Positions 1 to 7,572 of a DNA stretch of 64,000 nucleotides are shown piece after piece. The notes beneath the pieces were generated by a model, which saw nothing but the letters and a program-made list of their open reading frames with translations, ran no database searches and was not told the origin of the DNA. Position 1 is the stretch's first letter. The number at the start of each line of letters is the position of its first letter. This stretch comes from an uncultured Reyranella sp. (GTDB taxonomy: Bacteria; Pseudomonadota; Alphaproteobacteria; Reyranellales; Reyranellaceae). The translations under genes and the position numbers were made by a program. The DNA is taken from contig NZ_CAMFKM010000012.1 of assembly GCF_945957355.1 (NCBI RefSeq), forward strand, positions 62,001-126,000, in the 5' to 3' direction.

Positions 1-1
1 C

Positions 2-280
2 GAGGGCCTGCCCGAGATCAAGGGCTGGGCGGGAAGGGCCAAGCGAGCCCATCTCAACATGGTCGAGAACATGGTGCTGTTCGCGGCGCTGGTGCTGATC
101 GCCGCCGTGGCCGGCAAGGCCAACGCCATGACGGCGATGGGCGCGGCGATCTTCTTCTGGGGCCGGGTCGCCTATGCCGTGATCTACGTCGCGGGCATCG
201 CCTGGCTGCGCACGCTGGCCTGGTTCGTGTCGGTCATCGGCATGGTGCTGATCGCCGTCGAGCTGCTTAAGGCGATGTAG
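2..280 (+). CDS. MAPEG family membrane protein (5' truncated)
   Basis: The reading frame is open from base 2, so the gene begins before the window; 92 residues are visible. The stretch RAHLNMVENMVLFAALVLIA matches the MAPEG core, in which an Arg-Ala-x-x-Asn-x-x-Glu-Asn pattern begins a membrane helix. Two or three more hydrophobic helices follow. MAPEG proteins are small inner-membrane proteins related to glutathione-dependent microsomal enzymes; the bacterial members mostly have no known substrate. The gene converges on the copper-chaperone operon and a long palindromic repeat separates them. Confidence 0.8.
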   Translation, partial: EGLPEIKGWAGRAKRAHLNMVENMVLFAALVLIAAVAGKANAMTAMGAAIFFWGRVAYAVIYVAGIAWLRTLAWFVSVIGMVLIAVELLKAM

Positions 281-293
281 AAAGAATCAGCTC

Positions 294-412
294 CGTCATC
301 CTGAGCGGAGCGCAGCGTAGCCGAAGGATCTCTTTTCGCTTCGTCACATCGTGCGTCGGAAAAGAGGTCCTTCGACTTCGCCGCCCTTTGGGCGCCTTCG
401 CTCAGGACGACG
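294..412. repeat. Long imperfect palindrome (REP-like) between convergent genes
   Basis: The left arm (GTCATCCTGAGC ... GAAGGATCTCTTTT) is roughly the reverse complement of the right arm (AAAAGAGGTCCTTCG ... GCTCAGGACGAC), so the transcript would fold into a long hairpin. A related palindrome occurs at 36489-36574 and a half copy at 17069-17100. It sits between the convergent MAPEG and PCuAC genes and may act as a two-way terminator; that role is inference. Confidence 0.75.
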
Positions 413-419
413 AATTCAG

Positions 420-893
420 CTAATTCTTCCCGTGGCCGTGCGGCATGGCGCCCATCGCTTCGACGTTGAGCTGGATGTCGATGCTGCCGGCCTTCTCGAA
501 GACAAGCGTCAGCGGCATCTTGGCGTCTTTGGCGAGCGGCGCCTTCAGCTCCATGAACATGATGTGATAGCCGCCGGGCTTCAACGCCACGGTGGCGCCC
601 GGCGGAATCTCGAGCCCATTCTTCAACTCGCGCATGCGCATCACGTTGCCGTCCATCTGCATCTCGTGGATCTCGACCTTGTCCGATGTATTGCTGCGCG
701 CGGCGACCAGCCGGTCCGTGACGGTCCCCTTGTTGGTGATGATCATGAATCCACCTCCGGTGCGTGCCGATGGCGGCGTGGCGCGGGTCCAGGGGGTCGT
801 GATTTCGATCGAACCGATCTTGTAATCCTCGGCCGTTGCCGGCAGCGCGATGAGGGATAAGGCGGCAGCGAGGAAGAGACGGCGGCTTGTCAT
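420..893 (-). CDS. PCu(A)C-type periplasmic copper chaperone
   Basis: A 157-residue protein with an N-terminal signal peptide (about residues 1-21, ending ALPATA). It carries the PCu(A)C copper motif: His76 and Met78 in VEIHEM, Met87 in VMRMREL, then His110 and Met112 in GGYHIMF. This is close to the family pattern H-x10-M-x21-H-x-M. A His-rich tail (PHGHGKN) could add metal affinity. Family members carry Cu(I) in the periplasm and deliver it, for example to the CuA site of cytochrome oxidase. It is the last gene of a minus-strand operon with a TlpA-like protein, a BNR protein, a TonB receptor and a DUF2946 protein, starting 36 bases after the TlpA-like stop. Confidence 0.9.
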   Translation of the reverse strand: MTSRRLFLAAALSLIALPATAEDYKIGSIEITTPWTRATPPSARTGGGFMIITNKGTVTDRLVAARSNTSDKVEIHEMQMDGNVMRMRELKNGLEIPPGATVALKPGGYHIMFMELKAPLAKDAKMPLTLVFEKAGSIDIQLNVEAMGAMPHGHGKN

Positions 894-929
894 GATGGCA
901 CTCCTGGTGGGTTGGTTGATGGAATTGGT

Positions 930-1412
930 TCAGCGGGTCTTCTGCGCGTCGAGCCAAGCGCGGACCTCTGCGAGGTCAGCGACTCCTGTGAGGACAGTCT
1001 CCTTGCCGTCGCGGTCGATCAGCATCGTGCGTGGCAACTCGCCCGCCCAGGCCGGATCGATCTCGTAGCGCAGCCGCTCATTGAAACGGTCGGCGAAGGC
1101 CCAGTTCTCGGCCTTTCCGAGATCGGCGCGCGCCAGCATGTCGGCAACTCGCGCCGGATCCTGCGGCACCGGATCGGCGGCGACCATGACGAGGCGCATA
1201 TCGGGCCGCTCGCTGCGCAGCCTGCCCCATTCCGGCATTTCGACGAGGCAGGGGGCGCAGGTCAGCCCCCAGAAGTGGATGACGGTCGGCTGGCCGTCAT
1301 GGGCGGCGCGCAGCTTGGACCAGCTTCCACGGCCGAACGATTGAAGGTCGGCGGACTGTGCGGCGGCCGAGGCGAGGCTCAGCACGAGGGCGAGGAGGAA
1401 CGTGCGGATCAT
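930..1412 (-). CDS. TlpA-like thioredoxin-fold protein, exported
   Basis: 160 residues. A signal peptide covers about residues 1-21 (ASAAAQSA). The redox motif is WGLTCAPC with Cys52 and Cys55, followed by a cis-proline segment (GELPRTML, Pro127), so this is a periplasmic thiol-disulfide protein of the TlpA/ResA type. Its start overlaps the stop of the upstream BNR gene as ATGA. Next to a PCuAC chaperone, a likely job is keeping copper-binding cysteines reduced or loading copper; TlpA-type proteins are known to reduce CuA-site or Sco cysteines. The exact partner is unknown. Confidence 0.85.
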   Translation of the reverse strand: MIRTFLLALVLSLASAAAQSADLQSFGRGSWSKLRAAHDGQPTVIHFWGLTCAPCLVEMPEWGRLRSERPDMRLVMVAADPVPQDPARVADMLARADLGKAENWAFADRFNERLRYEIDPAWAGELPRTMLIDRDGKETVLTGVADLAEVRAWLDAQKTR

Positions 1413-2599
1413 GGCTGGTCCTCCAGCGGAATCAGGCGATAGCCGTCAGCCTTGGTGAGCCACGACAGATAGGCGCGGCCGGCGTTGGCGACGAGCAGGG
1501 GATGGTCGGAGGCGTCCGCGGTATCGGCGACGGTGCGCGGATCGCTCCAGGTGCGGCCGCTATCGCGGCTCACCTGCCAGCGCACCATCGACTTGGTGCC
1601 GTCGAACTCCTTCCACACCAGGTGGAGGGCGGTGCCGTTGGCCAGCAGATAGGGACGCGCCGGCTGGCGCCTGGGTGCCGACAGTGCTCGCGGCGCGCCG
1701 AACGGCGTGTCGCCGTTGTCGGCGCGGGCATAGAACAAGCCCTTGCGCGCCGATCCGTCGGTGAACCAGGCGACGTGATAGGAGCCGTTCGGAAGGATCG
1801 CAATGGTCGGCCCGTGATGCGGGCAGGCCTCGATTTTCCATTCGTCGGCGCTGACGCGGCGCACCGGGCCGGGAGTCTTCTCGTCCTTGAAAGTGACGAC
1901 GCCGTGGTCGCGGATCGAGCCGGGGAAGATGTTGCGGAACACCACGGCGGGCTTGCCGGGGCCGGCGAAGGCGACGCCGAGGCGGCAGCATTCGCAGGTA
2001 TTGTCGAGGGCGATGGAGGTCGGGCCGAAGCCCGCTTCGCCGTCCTCCCAGGCATAGGCGAGCGCGGCGCCGGGATAGGGCTTCCCGGCGGCGCGCGCCT
2101 TGGCGACGTTGCGCTTGTCCAGCCAGGCAGCGAAGACGCGGCCCGTCGACGGGTCGACTGCCGCGGTCTCGAAGCGCTGGCTGGTGGGATCGGCGGTAAT
2201 CGGCTGCGGCTTGCTGAAGCTCGCGCCGTTGTCGCGTGAGCGCGAATAGAAAGCGCGACCGTTGAAGTTGCGATCCTGGAAGATCGCGAAGGTCACGACC
2301 AGCCCGCCCTTCGGATCGACGACGATGCGGGCCCGTGCGTCGGGTCCCCAGTCGAGGTTCATCGGCTGGGGCGTCACGGCGACCGGCTCGGAGAAGGTCT
2401 TGCCGAGGTCGGTCGAGCGCACGACGACGATCTTGTCGGCCATGGCGCGGACCAGCCACAGGGTACCGTCCGGGCCGAAGGCCGGTGTGGCGGTGAAGGC
2501 CTCCGGCGAGGCCGCCGGTTTGCCGTGCTGGTGCTGATGCTGGGCGGCGGCGGAGCCGGCGACCAGCATCAGCATGGCCAGAGCGAGAAGAGCGCGCAT
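1409..2599 (-). CDS. Exported BNR-repeat (sialidase-fold) protein with Cys/His motifs
   Basis: 396 residues with a signal peptide ending GSAAAQ, then a His-rich start to the mature protein (HQHQHG, residues 21-26). Asp-box type repeats of the sialidase beta-propeller occur at about residues 61-70 (STDLGKTF), 119-130 (RDNGASF) and near the C terminus (RDSGRTW). Two unusual metal-like motifs are present: Cys202, Cys204 and Cys205 in TCECCRLG, and Cys259-His261-His262 in CPHHGP. Nothing points to glycan cleavage. The operon setting and the Cys/His motifs suggest metal binding instead, which is inference. The ATG at 2599 forms TGATG with the stop of the TonB receptor, which fixes the start. The same reading frame runs further upstream, but only inside the receptor gene. 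Confidence 0.8.
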   Translation of the reverse strand: MRALLALAMLMLVAGSAAAQHQHQHGKPAASPEAFTATPAFGPDGTLWLVRAMADKIVVVRSTDLGKTFSEPVAVTPQPMNLDWGPDARARIVVDPKGGLVVTFAIFQDRNFNGRAFYSRSRDNGASFSKPQPITADPTSQRFETAAVDPSTGRVFAAWLDKRNVAKARAAGKPYPGAALAYAWEDGEAGFGPTSIALDNTCECCRLGVAFAGPGKPAVVFRNIFPGSIRDHGVVTFKDEKTPGPVRRVSADEWKIEACPHHGPTIAILPNGSYHVAWFTDGSARKGLFYARADNGDTPFGAPRALSAPRRQPARPYLLANGTALHLVWKEFDGTKSMVRWQVSRDSGRTWSDPRTVADTADASDHPLLVANAGRAYLSWLTKADGYRLIPLEDQP

Positions 2600-4782
2600 C
2601 AGAATTTCACCCTCAGGCCGGCGGTGGCAGTCAGCGGCATGCCAAGCTGCGGGATGGCGGACGGGGCGACCGTCGAGCCCTCGAACGAGGTCCGCGTGTA
2701 GCCCTGCGCCAGGTACTGGACGTTCGTCAGGTTCTGGATGCTGCCATAGATATCGACGTCCTTCACGGGGGTCCAACGCAGGCCGAGGTCGATGAGGGTC
2801 GCGCCATCGTTCAGCTGCGTATGGTTGGTGTCGTTCCAGTATTGCGGGAAGGACTTCAGTGCGGCCGTCAGCACGAGGGTCTCGATCGGCCGCCATTCGA
2901 CGCCGGCGGTGAACATGTAGGCCGGCACCTGTCCGAGCTGGACGCCGGTGCGCACCAGCGTCGGATTCACCGAGCTGGTGAGATAGGCATTCGTACTGGT
3001 GAAGCCGCCGGTCAGCCGCAGCTGCTCGAACGGCTGCCAGGTGGCGATCAACTCGATGCCCTGGAAGGTGGCATTGCCCACGTTCTGGTATTGGCGGACC
3101 GTCGTGAAGTTGGCGCCGAGGCCGGCCGCGCCGACATAGGGCGCGGCGCAGGCCGGGCTGGTGTTGCAGACCGTGATGTAGTCGATGAAGTTGTTCAGGT
3201 TGTTGTTGAAGTAGGTGCCCGACAGGGTAAAGCCCTTCCATTCGAAGTCGAAGCCGACCTCCTGGCCGAAGTTCGTCATCGGCTGGAGGTTTGGATTGAT
3301 CGTCGAGTAGCTCGTGCCGCTGGCGAACACCCGGTACATCTGGTTCATGCCGGGCGCCGAAAAATTGCGGTAGATCGCGGCGCGCAGGGTCAGCTCGTCG
3401 CTGGCATAGAACTTCATGCCGATGCGCGGGTCGAAGCTCGCCGCGCTGGCGTTCGGCACGACGTTCAGGTTGCTCGAGTTCGTCGTCAGCACACTGGCAT
3501 TCATCGCCTGCCAGAAATCGCCGCGAACGCCCACCGTGATGTCGATCGGAATGCCGGTGAAGCGATAGGTGCCCTGGCCGAAGATGCCCTGGAAGCGGTG
3601 CTCGCCGTTCACGATGAATGTCGTCGGGTTGGCGGACACGTTGGCATAGAGGTTGTTGTAGTCCGTCACCATCGTGCGGCGGGCGTCGACACCGACCTTG
3701 ACGTCGCGCAGCGGGCCGAAATTGGCCTCGTAGAAGACCGAGCCGCCGATGTCGGAATTGGGCGCGGCCTCGATCTGGCTGACATACTGGTTGGTGGCGC
3801 CGATGTTGTTCAGCGTGTAGGCGCCGCTGCCGACGTTGATGGTGCCGAAGGAGCCGCCGCTCAGCCAGCCGCTGAAGTTCAGCGACTGGTTCTCGTCGAA
3901 CTTGTAGCTGCCCCCCGCGAGCAGTCGGTAGGTCGACCAGTTGTTGTGGGCGTAGGTCCAGACCAGCCCGTCCTCGAAGGTCTGGTTCCAGTAGCCCTTC
4001 GCGAAGAGCTTGAGATTCTCGTTGGGCGTCAGGAACACGCTTCCCGCGATGTTGTCGGCCTTGGACGCCGTCGCGACGAGATTGGCGTTGCGGTACTGGG
4101 CGGGCGTGAGGTTGTAGCCCGAGCTCTGGGCGTGATTGTAGCTCGCGCCGATCTTGACCTTGTCGTTCACGACGTAGCTGCCGGCCGCTTCCGCCGTGGA
4201 GCTGTTGTAGCTGCCGTAGCTCGTATCGGCCGAGGCCGCGGTGCTCGTCGGTTCGCGCGTGATGATGTTGATCACGCCGCCCATCGCCATGTTGCCCCAC
4301 AGGCTGGTGGCGCCGCCGCCGCGGATGACCTCGATGCGCTCGACCGAATTCTTGGGGATGGTGCTCCAGTTCATGGTCCGGAAGTAGGGATCGTTGACCG
4401 GCACGCCGTCGACCATGATCAGGGTGTTGATCGTGGTGCTGGTGCCGAAACCGCGGATGTTGACGGGCTGGGCGGTCGGATGGAGTTGGCCGGTCGGGAT
4501 GGTGGGCAGCCAGACGCCGGGGATGCGGTTCACGATCTGGTCAACGCCGGTTTCGGGCGTGGCCTGGATCTGCTCCCGGCTCATCACGGTCGTGCTGACG
4601 TCGAGCTTCTGGAGGTCGGAGCCGCGACCCGCGCTGACCGTGATCGGCGGCAGCGAAACGGGTTGCTGGCTTGCGGCGGGTGCCGGAGCTGCGGCTGGCG
4701 GCGCATCCTGCGCGCAGGCGAACGACGGAATCAGCCCGAGGGCTGCAAAGGCGGTGGCCGTGGCCACGCGAACGGACAGCAT
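2599..4782 (-). CDS. TonB-dependent outer-membrane receptor, probably for copper
   Basis: 727 residues. A signal peptide (to about residue 25, SFACAQ) is followed by a plug domain. The plug begins with a TonB-box-like stretch (LPPITVSAG) and contains typical motifs such as VNIRGFGTSTTINTLIMVDG and VERIEVIRGGGATSLWG. A 22-strand barrel follows and ends in the usual aromatic residue (GLRVKF). Such receptors bring metals, siderophores or cobalamin across the outer membrane using TonB energy. There is no adjacent siderophore or cobalamin gene; the downstream genes point to copper. Translation is coupled to the BNR gene through a TGATG overlap. Confidence 0.9.
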   Translation of the reverse strand: MLSVRVATATAFAALGLIPSFACAQDAPPAAAPAPAASQQPVSLPPITVSAGRGSDLQKLDVSTTVMSREQIQATPETGVDQIVNRIPGVWLPTIPTGQLHPTAQPVNIRGFGTSTTINTLIMVDGVPVNDPYFRTMNWSTIPKNSVERIEVIRGGGATSLWGNMAMGGVINIITREPTSTAASADTSYGSYNSSTAEAAGSYVVNDKVKIGASYNHAQSSGYNLTPAQYRNANLVATASKADNIAGSVFLTPNENLKLFAKGYWNQTFEDGLVWTYAHNNWSTYRLLAGGSYKFDENQSLNFSGWLSGGSFGTINVGSGAYTLNNIGATNQYVSQIEAAPNSDIGGSVFYEANFGPLRDVKVGVDARRTMVTDYNNLYANVSANPTTFIVNGEHRFQGIFGQGTYRFTGIPIDITVGVRGDFWQAMNASVLTTNSSNLNVVPNASAASFDPRIGMKFYASDELTLRAAIYRNFSAPGMNQMYRVFASGTSYSTINPNLQPMTNFGQEVGFDFEWKGFTLSGTYFNNNLNNFIDYITVCNTSPACAAPYVGAAGLGANFTTVRQYQNVGNATFQGIELIATWQPFEQLRLTGGFTSTNAYLTSSVNPTLVRTGVQLGQVPAYMFTAGVEWRPIETLVLTAALKSFPQYWNDTNHTQLNDGATLIDLGLRWTPVKDVDIYGSIQNLTNVQYLAQGYTRTSFEGSTVAPSAIPQLGMPLTATAGLRVKF

Positions 4783-4846
4783 GAAGACTTCCCCACGAAT
4801 GACAGACGAACGCGACGCACGGCATGGTGCGTCGCGGGTTCAGGCG

Positions 4847-5254
4847 TCAGACGGGAGAGGGTGGACCGCGTGGTCGGTTGGGCCCGTCGCGGATGCCGAC
4901 GGGAGCGAGCGCTTCATCGTCTGCTGCAAGGACAATCGTTCCGGCAACAGGCTCGACGAGCAGGAAGGCGGTATCGGAAGGCTCGCCCAGCATCGGCGCG
5001 TGCGCGAGGCCCAGGCAGCATTCGTGGATCTTGCCGGCCGGCTGTCCGGGCGCCTGCGCGTCGTCTTCGCCGGCGGAGGGCAGGCAGAAGACACCCCAGG
5101 TCCGTGCGGCGGCGTCGGGCCCGCCGTCGCGCATCAGGACGGCATGGGCCAGCGGCTGGAAGAAGTTGAGCGTGATCGCAAACAACGCCACGGCGAAAGC
5201 CGCCGCGCGCCAGCCCCGGTCGGGTCTTTTGCGAATCATGGCTGAATTACGCAT
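4847..5254 (-). CDS. DUF2946-like small exported or membrane protein, first gene of the copper operon
   Basis: 135 residues. One hydrophobic segment at about residues 16-38 acts as a signal or anchor. Beyond it are Cys57 (GVFCLPS), His77, Cys79 and Cys80 (KIHECCLG) and His85, a pattern seen in DUF2946 proteins that often lie beside TonB receptors and copper genes. The function is unknown; a metal-relay role is inference. A second ATG at 5239 gives a protein five residues shorter, and neither start has a clear ribosome site. The receptor begins 64 bases downstream, so this is probably the first gene of the operon. Confidence 0.7.
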   Translation of the reverse strand: MRNSAMIRKRPDRGWRAAAFAVALFAITLNFFQPLAHAVLMRDGGPDAAARTWGVFCLPSAGEDDAQAPGQPAGKIHECCLGLAHAPMLGEPSDTAFLLVEPVAGTIVLAADDEALAPVGIRDGPNRPRGPPSPV

Positions 5255-5330
5255 GAAAGGAGGCGGAGTGGAAGGGGGCAGCTTGTCGCTTTATGGTCCA
5301 GCCGCATCATCTCGGGGGAGGAATAAACCT

Positions 5331-5756
5331 ATGGGACGTAATGACATTCCGCGCGTCATCGCGGCTTTCCTGGACAGCGGCATCGGCTGGTTCGTGGCGC
5401 GGCTGGTGCTGACCTTCGTCTTCTGGAGTGCAGGTCTCGCGCACCTGATCGGCTTCGAGCACAGCGTCGCCGAACTCAAGACGCTGGGCCTCGAGCCGGC
5501 CGGTTTCCTCAACGTCGTGCTGATCGTGACCTTGCTGGTCGGCTCGCTGCTGATCCTGCTCGATCGCTGGCTGTGGCTGGGCTGCGGCATCCTGAGCGGC
5601 TTCCTCGTGGTCGCCATCGTGCTCGCCCATCCCTTCTGGACGATGCAGGAACCTGCCCGCACCCCGCACTTCCGCGTCGCCATGGAGCACATCTCGCTGA
5701 TCGGCGGCTTCATGGTCTGCGCCATCGCGGGTCGGCTGCGCGATTTGCGGCGGTAG
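5331..5756 (+). CDS. DoxX family membrane protein
   Basis: 141 residues with four hydrophobic helices. The N-terminal half (WFVARLVLTFVFWSAGLAHL) and the segment GILSGFLVVAIVLAHPFW are typical of DoxX/SURF4-type inner-membrane proteins, whose members are linked to thiosulfate:quinone oxidation or redox stress but mostly lack a known reaction. The ATG at 5331 is chosen because GGGGGAGGA lies just before it and the protein then starts at the family's usual place. It diverges from the copper operon and converges on the Nudix gene, with the two genes almost touching. Confidence 0.8.
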   Translation: MGRNDIPRVIAAFLDSGIGWFVARLVLTFVFWSAGLAHLIGFEHSVAELKTLGLEPAGFLNVVLIVTLLVGSLLILLDRWLWLGCGILSGFLVVAIVLAHPFWTMQEPARTPHFRVAMEHISLIGGFMVCAIAGRLRDLRR

Positions 5757-6353
5757 CTAGTCCAACAGCGCCGCCAGCCGCCTGTCCCGCGTCTTGCGCG
5801 CGAAGGTGTGCAGCAGCCACATCGCGCCGCTCTGGAAACCGTGCAGGGTGCGGCGCCCGTCGCGCAGTTCCTCGAGGAAGGTGGGAAAGGGCACTTCGTG
5901 TGTGACGATGACTTCGCCGTCGTCGAGCCGGGGCTCGGAGACCTTGCGCGCATCTAGGGCCACGAAACAGTGCACGCGGTTGTCGAGCCGCGGCGCATTG
6001 GCGAAGAAGGAGCCGAGCGGGTGCCACTCCTCGCTCGCGAAACCGGTCTCTTCCAGCAGCTCGCGCCTGGCCTGTTCGACCGGCTCGCCCGGCCCTTCCT
6101 GAACGCCGCACGGCAGCTCGATCACGATCTCTGTCGCGCCGTGCCTATATTCCTCGACCAGGACGATGTTGCCGTCGCGGGTGATCGCGATCGCAGTGAT
6201 CCAGTCGGGCTGCTCGATGACATGAAAGGGCGTGAGGACGCGGCCGTTGGGCAGCTCGACCGTGTCGGAGCGCAGCGCCAGCCAGCGGTCGCGGTAATTG
6301 TATTTCGACTCCAGCACCTTCCAGGGCGCGACGGTCTTGCGGTCTTCCGCCAC
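5757..6353 (-). CDS. Nudix hydrolase, ADP-ribose pyrophosphatase-like
   Basis: 198 residues from a GTG start one base after the SDR stop. A longer in-frame start would lie inside the SDR gene and is rejected. The Nudix core REL-L-EETGF is present after LPCGVQEGPGEPVEQA, and the wider layout (WLALRSDTVELPNG, VEEYRHG) is that of ADP-ribose/ADP-sugar pyrophosphatases. These split X-linked nucleoside diphosphates using Mg2+. The first glutamate of the box is one residue later than in the standard G-x5-E-x7-REL pattern, although the loop length is unchanged. The true substrate cannot be read from the sequence. Confidence 0.85.
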   Translation of the reverse strand: MAEDRKTVAPWKVLESKYNYRDRWLALRSDTVELPNGRVLTPFHVIEQPDWITAIAITRDGNIVLVEEYRHGATEIVIELPCGVQEGPGEPVEQARRELLEETGFASEEWHPLGSFFANAPRLDNRVHCFVALDARKVSEPRLDDGEVIVTHEVPFPTFLEELRDGRRTLHGFQSGAMWLLHTFARKTRDRRLAALLD

Positions 6354-6354
6354 G

Positions 6355-7113
6355 TCAGACCGCCGTCCAGCCGCCGTCGACCACCAGCTCCGCGCCGGTG
6401 ACGTAGGAAGACTCGTCCGATGCCAGGAACAGGATGGCATTGGCCACTTCGTCGACCTCTCCGGCGCGGCCAAGCGGCACGCCCTTCAAGGTCTTGGCGC
6501 GCTCCACCGGATCGGCGGTGCGGCCGGACGTGCGCATCGGCGGCATCAGCCCCGGATGTACCGAGTTCACGCGGATGCCTTCCTTCCCATGCTGCGCTGC
6601 AGCAGCTTTGGTCATCAGCCGGACGGCGCCCTTTGAGGCGTTGTAGCCGACATGGATGTAGGACTGGCCGACGATCCCCGAGATCGACGACAGATTGATC
6701 ACCGAGCCCGGGCCGCCGCTCTTGCGGATGGCGGCGATGCCGTACTTCATGCCGAGGAAGACGCCGGTCGAGTTGATGTCCATCAACCTGTGCCACAGCG
6801 CCGTATCGTAGAGGTCCTCGGCCGCCGAGCCGGAGATTCCGGCGTTGTTCACCAGCACGTTGAGACCGCCATGGGCGGCGACCGTCTGGTCGACGGCGCC
6901 CTGCCATTCATCTTCCTTTGTGACGTCGAGATGCATATAGGTCGCCGTGCCGCCAGCTCTGCGGATCTCCCTAACGACGGCCTCGCCGTCCGTGTCGAGT
7001 ACGTCCGCCACGACGACAGCCCTTGCACCCTCGCGGGCGAAAAGGCGCGCGGTGGCTGCGCCCATGCCGCTTGCGGCGCCGGTCACCAACGCCACCTTGT
7101 CCTTCATCCTCAT
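6355..7113 (-). CDS. Short-chain dehydrogenase/reductase (classical SDR)
   Basis: 252 residues. The NAD(P) motif TGAASGMG is at the N terminus, then NNAG, a catalytic serine in NLSSISG, and the tyrosine/lysine pair in YNASKG. The C terminus has FLASDESSYVTGAELVVDGG, typical of this family. Such enzymes oxidise secondary alcohols or reduce ketones in the cytoplasm; cofactor and substrate are not evident, though Asp in VVVADVL favours NAD over NADP. ATG 7113 and ATG 7107 are both possible starts. It lies directly downstream of the SMR exporter and upstream of the Nudix gene in one minus-strand run. Confidence 0.9.
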   Translation of the reverse strand: MRMKDKVALVTGAASGMGAATARLFAREGARAVVVADVLDTDGEAVVREIRRAGGTATYMHLDVTKEDEWQGAVDQTVAAHGGLNVLVNNAGISGSAAEDLYDTALWHRLMDINSTGVFLGMKYGIAAIRKSGGPGSVINLSSISGIVGQSYIHVGYNASKGAVRLMTKAAAAQHGKEGIRVNSVHPGLMPPMRTSGRTADPVERAKTLKGVPLGRAGEVDEVANAILFLASDESSYVTGAELVVDGGWTAV

Positions 7114-7124
7114 CCTGTGTCCCC

Positions 7125-7442
7125 TCAGGCGAGCTTGAGGCCGACGATGCCGGCCACGATGAGGGCGATCGAGACGATGCGGATCGTCGAGGCGGTATCG
7201 CCGAAGGCCAGGATGCCCACGGTGAAGGCGCCCACGGCACCGATACCAGTCCAGATTGCGTAGGCAGTGCCCATCGGGATGGTGCGTTGTGCCCACATAA
7301 GCAGCGCGCCGCTCACCACGATGGCAACCGCGGCAAAGAGAAGCCATCCGGGCCGGATTCCCTCATCCGTCCAGCCGAGCTTCAACCCCACGGGCCAGCC
7401 GATTTCGCAAAGTCCCGCCAGGAAAAGAGATATCCAAGCCAT
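7125..7442 (-). CDS. Small multidrug resistance protein of the Gdx/SugE type
   Basis: 105 residues, four transmembrane helices. Glu13 in the first helix (GLCEIGWPVGLK) is the proton/substrate-coupling glutamate of the SMR family. The motif WAQRTIPMGTAYAIWTGIG is the signature of SugE/Gdx proteins, known as guanidinium/proton antiporters, as opposed to broad drug pumps such as EmrE. I see no guanidine riboswitch in the upstream leader. The ATG at 7442 is preferred to an earlier start because the protein then begins just before the first helix. Confidence 0.85.
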   Translation of the reverse strand: MAWISLFLAGLCEIGWPVGLKLGWTDEGIRPGWLLFAAVAIVVSGALLMWAQRTIPMGTAYAIWTGIGAVGAFTVGILAFGDTASTIRIVSIALIVAGIVGLKLA

Positions 7443-7472
7443 CCAATGCCTCCCCCGGAGCAAGTGCTGTCG

Positions 7473-7501
7473 TTGACTGCGGCGTTACAGCCTGTAACGA
7501 T
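7473..7501 (+). promoter_or_regulatory. Candidate promoter with a palindromic operator in the spacer
   Basis: TTGACT (7473-7478) and AACGAT (7496-7501) are 17 bases apart, as in a sigma-70 promoter, although the -10 match is poor. The spacer contains the perfect inverted repeat GTTACAG-C-CTGTAAC (7484-7498). This lies between the divergent SMR exporter and the peptide-binding protein gene, so a repressor bound there could control either. No regulator gene is adjacent. Confidence 0.4.
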
Positions 7502-7572
7502 CAAGGATTGCACGCATCTTGCAGCATAGCGAGGGCGGCATTGGGAAGGGCATCGATCTTGGGAGTTTTGAA

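Noticed and set aside
2600..4300. Possible fusion of the BNR protein with a long N-terminal extension
   Set aside because: The extension is an out-of-frame reading of the TonB receptor. The signal peptide at 2599 and the TGATG overlap mark the real start.
2821..5169. Open frame of 782 codons on the plus strand
   Set aside because: It is antisense to the TonB receptor and DUF2946 genes, with repetitive Arg/Val/Gly composition and no family motif; a GC-rich shadow.
7443..7572. Guanidine riboswitch before the Gdx-type exporter
   Set aside because: No ykkC core and no pair of ACGR hairpins could be found in the leader; only the 7-1-7 palindrome is present.
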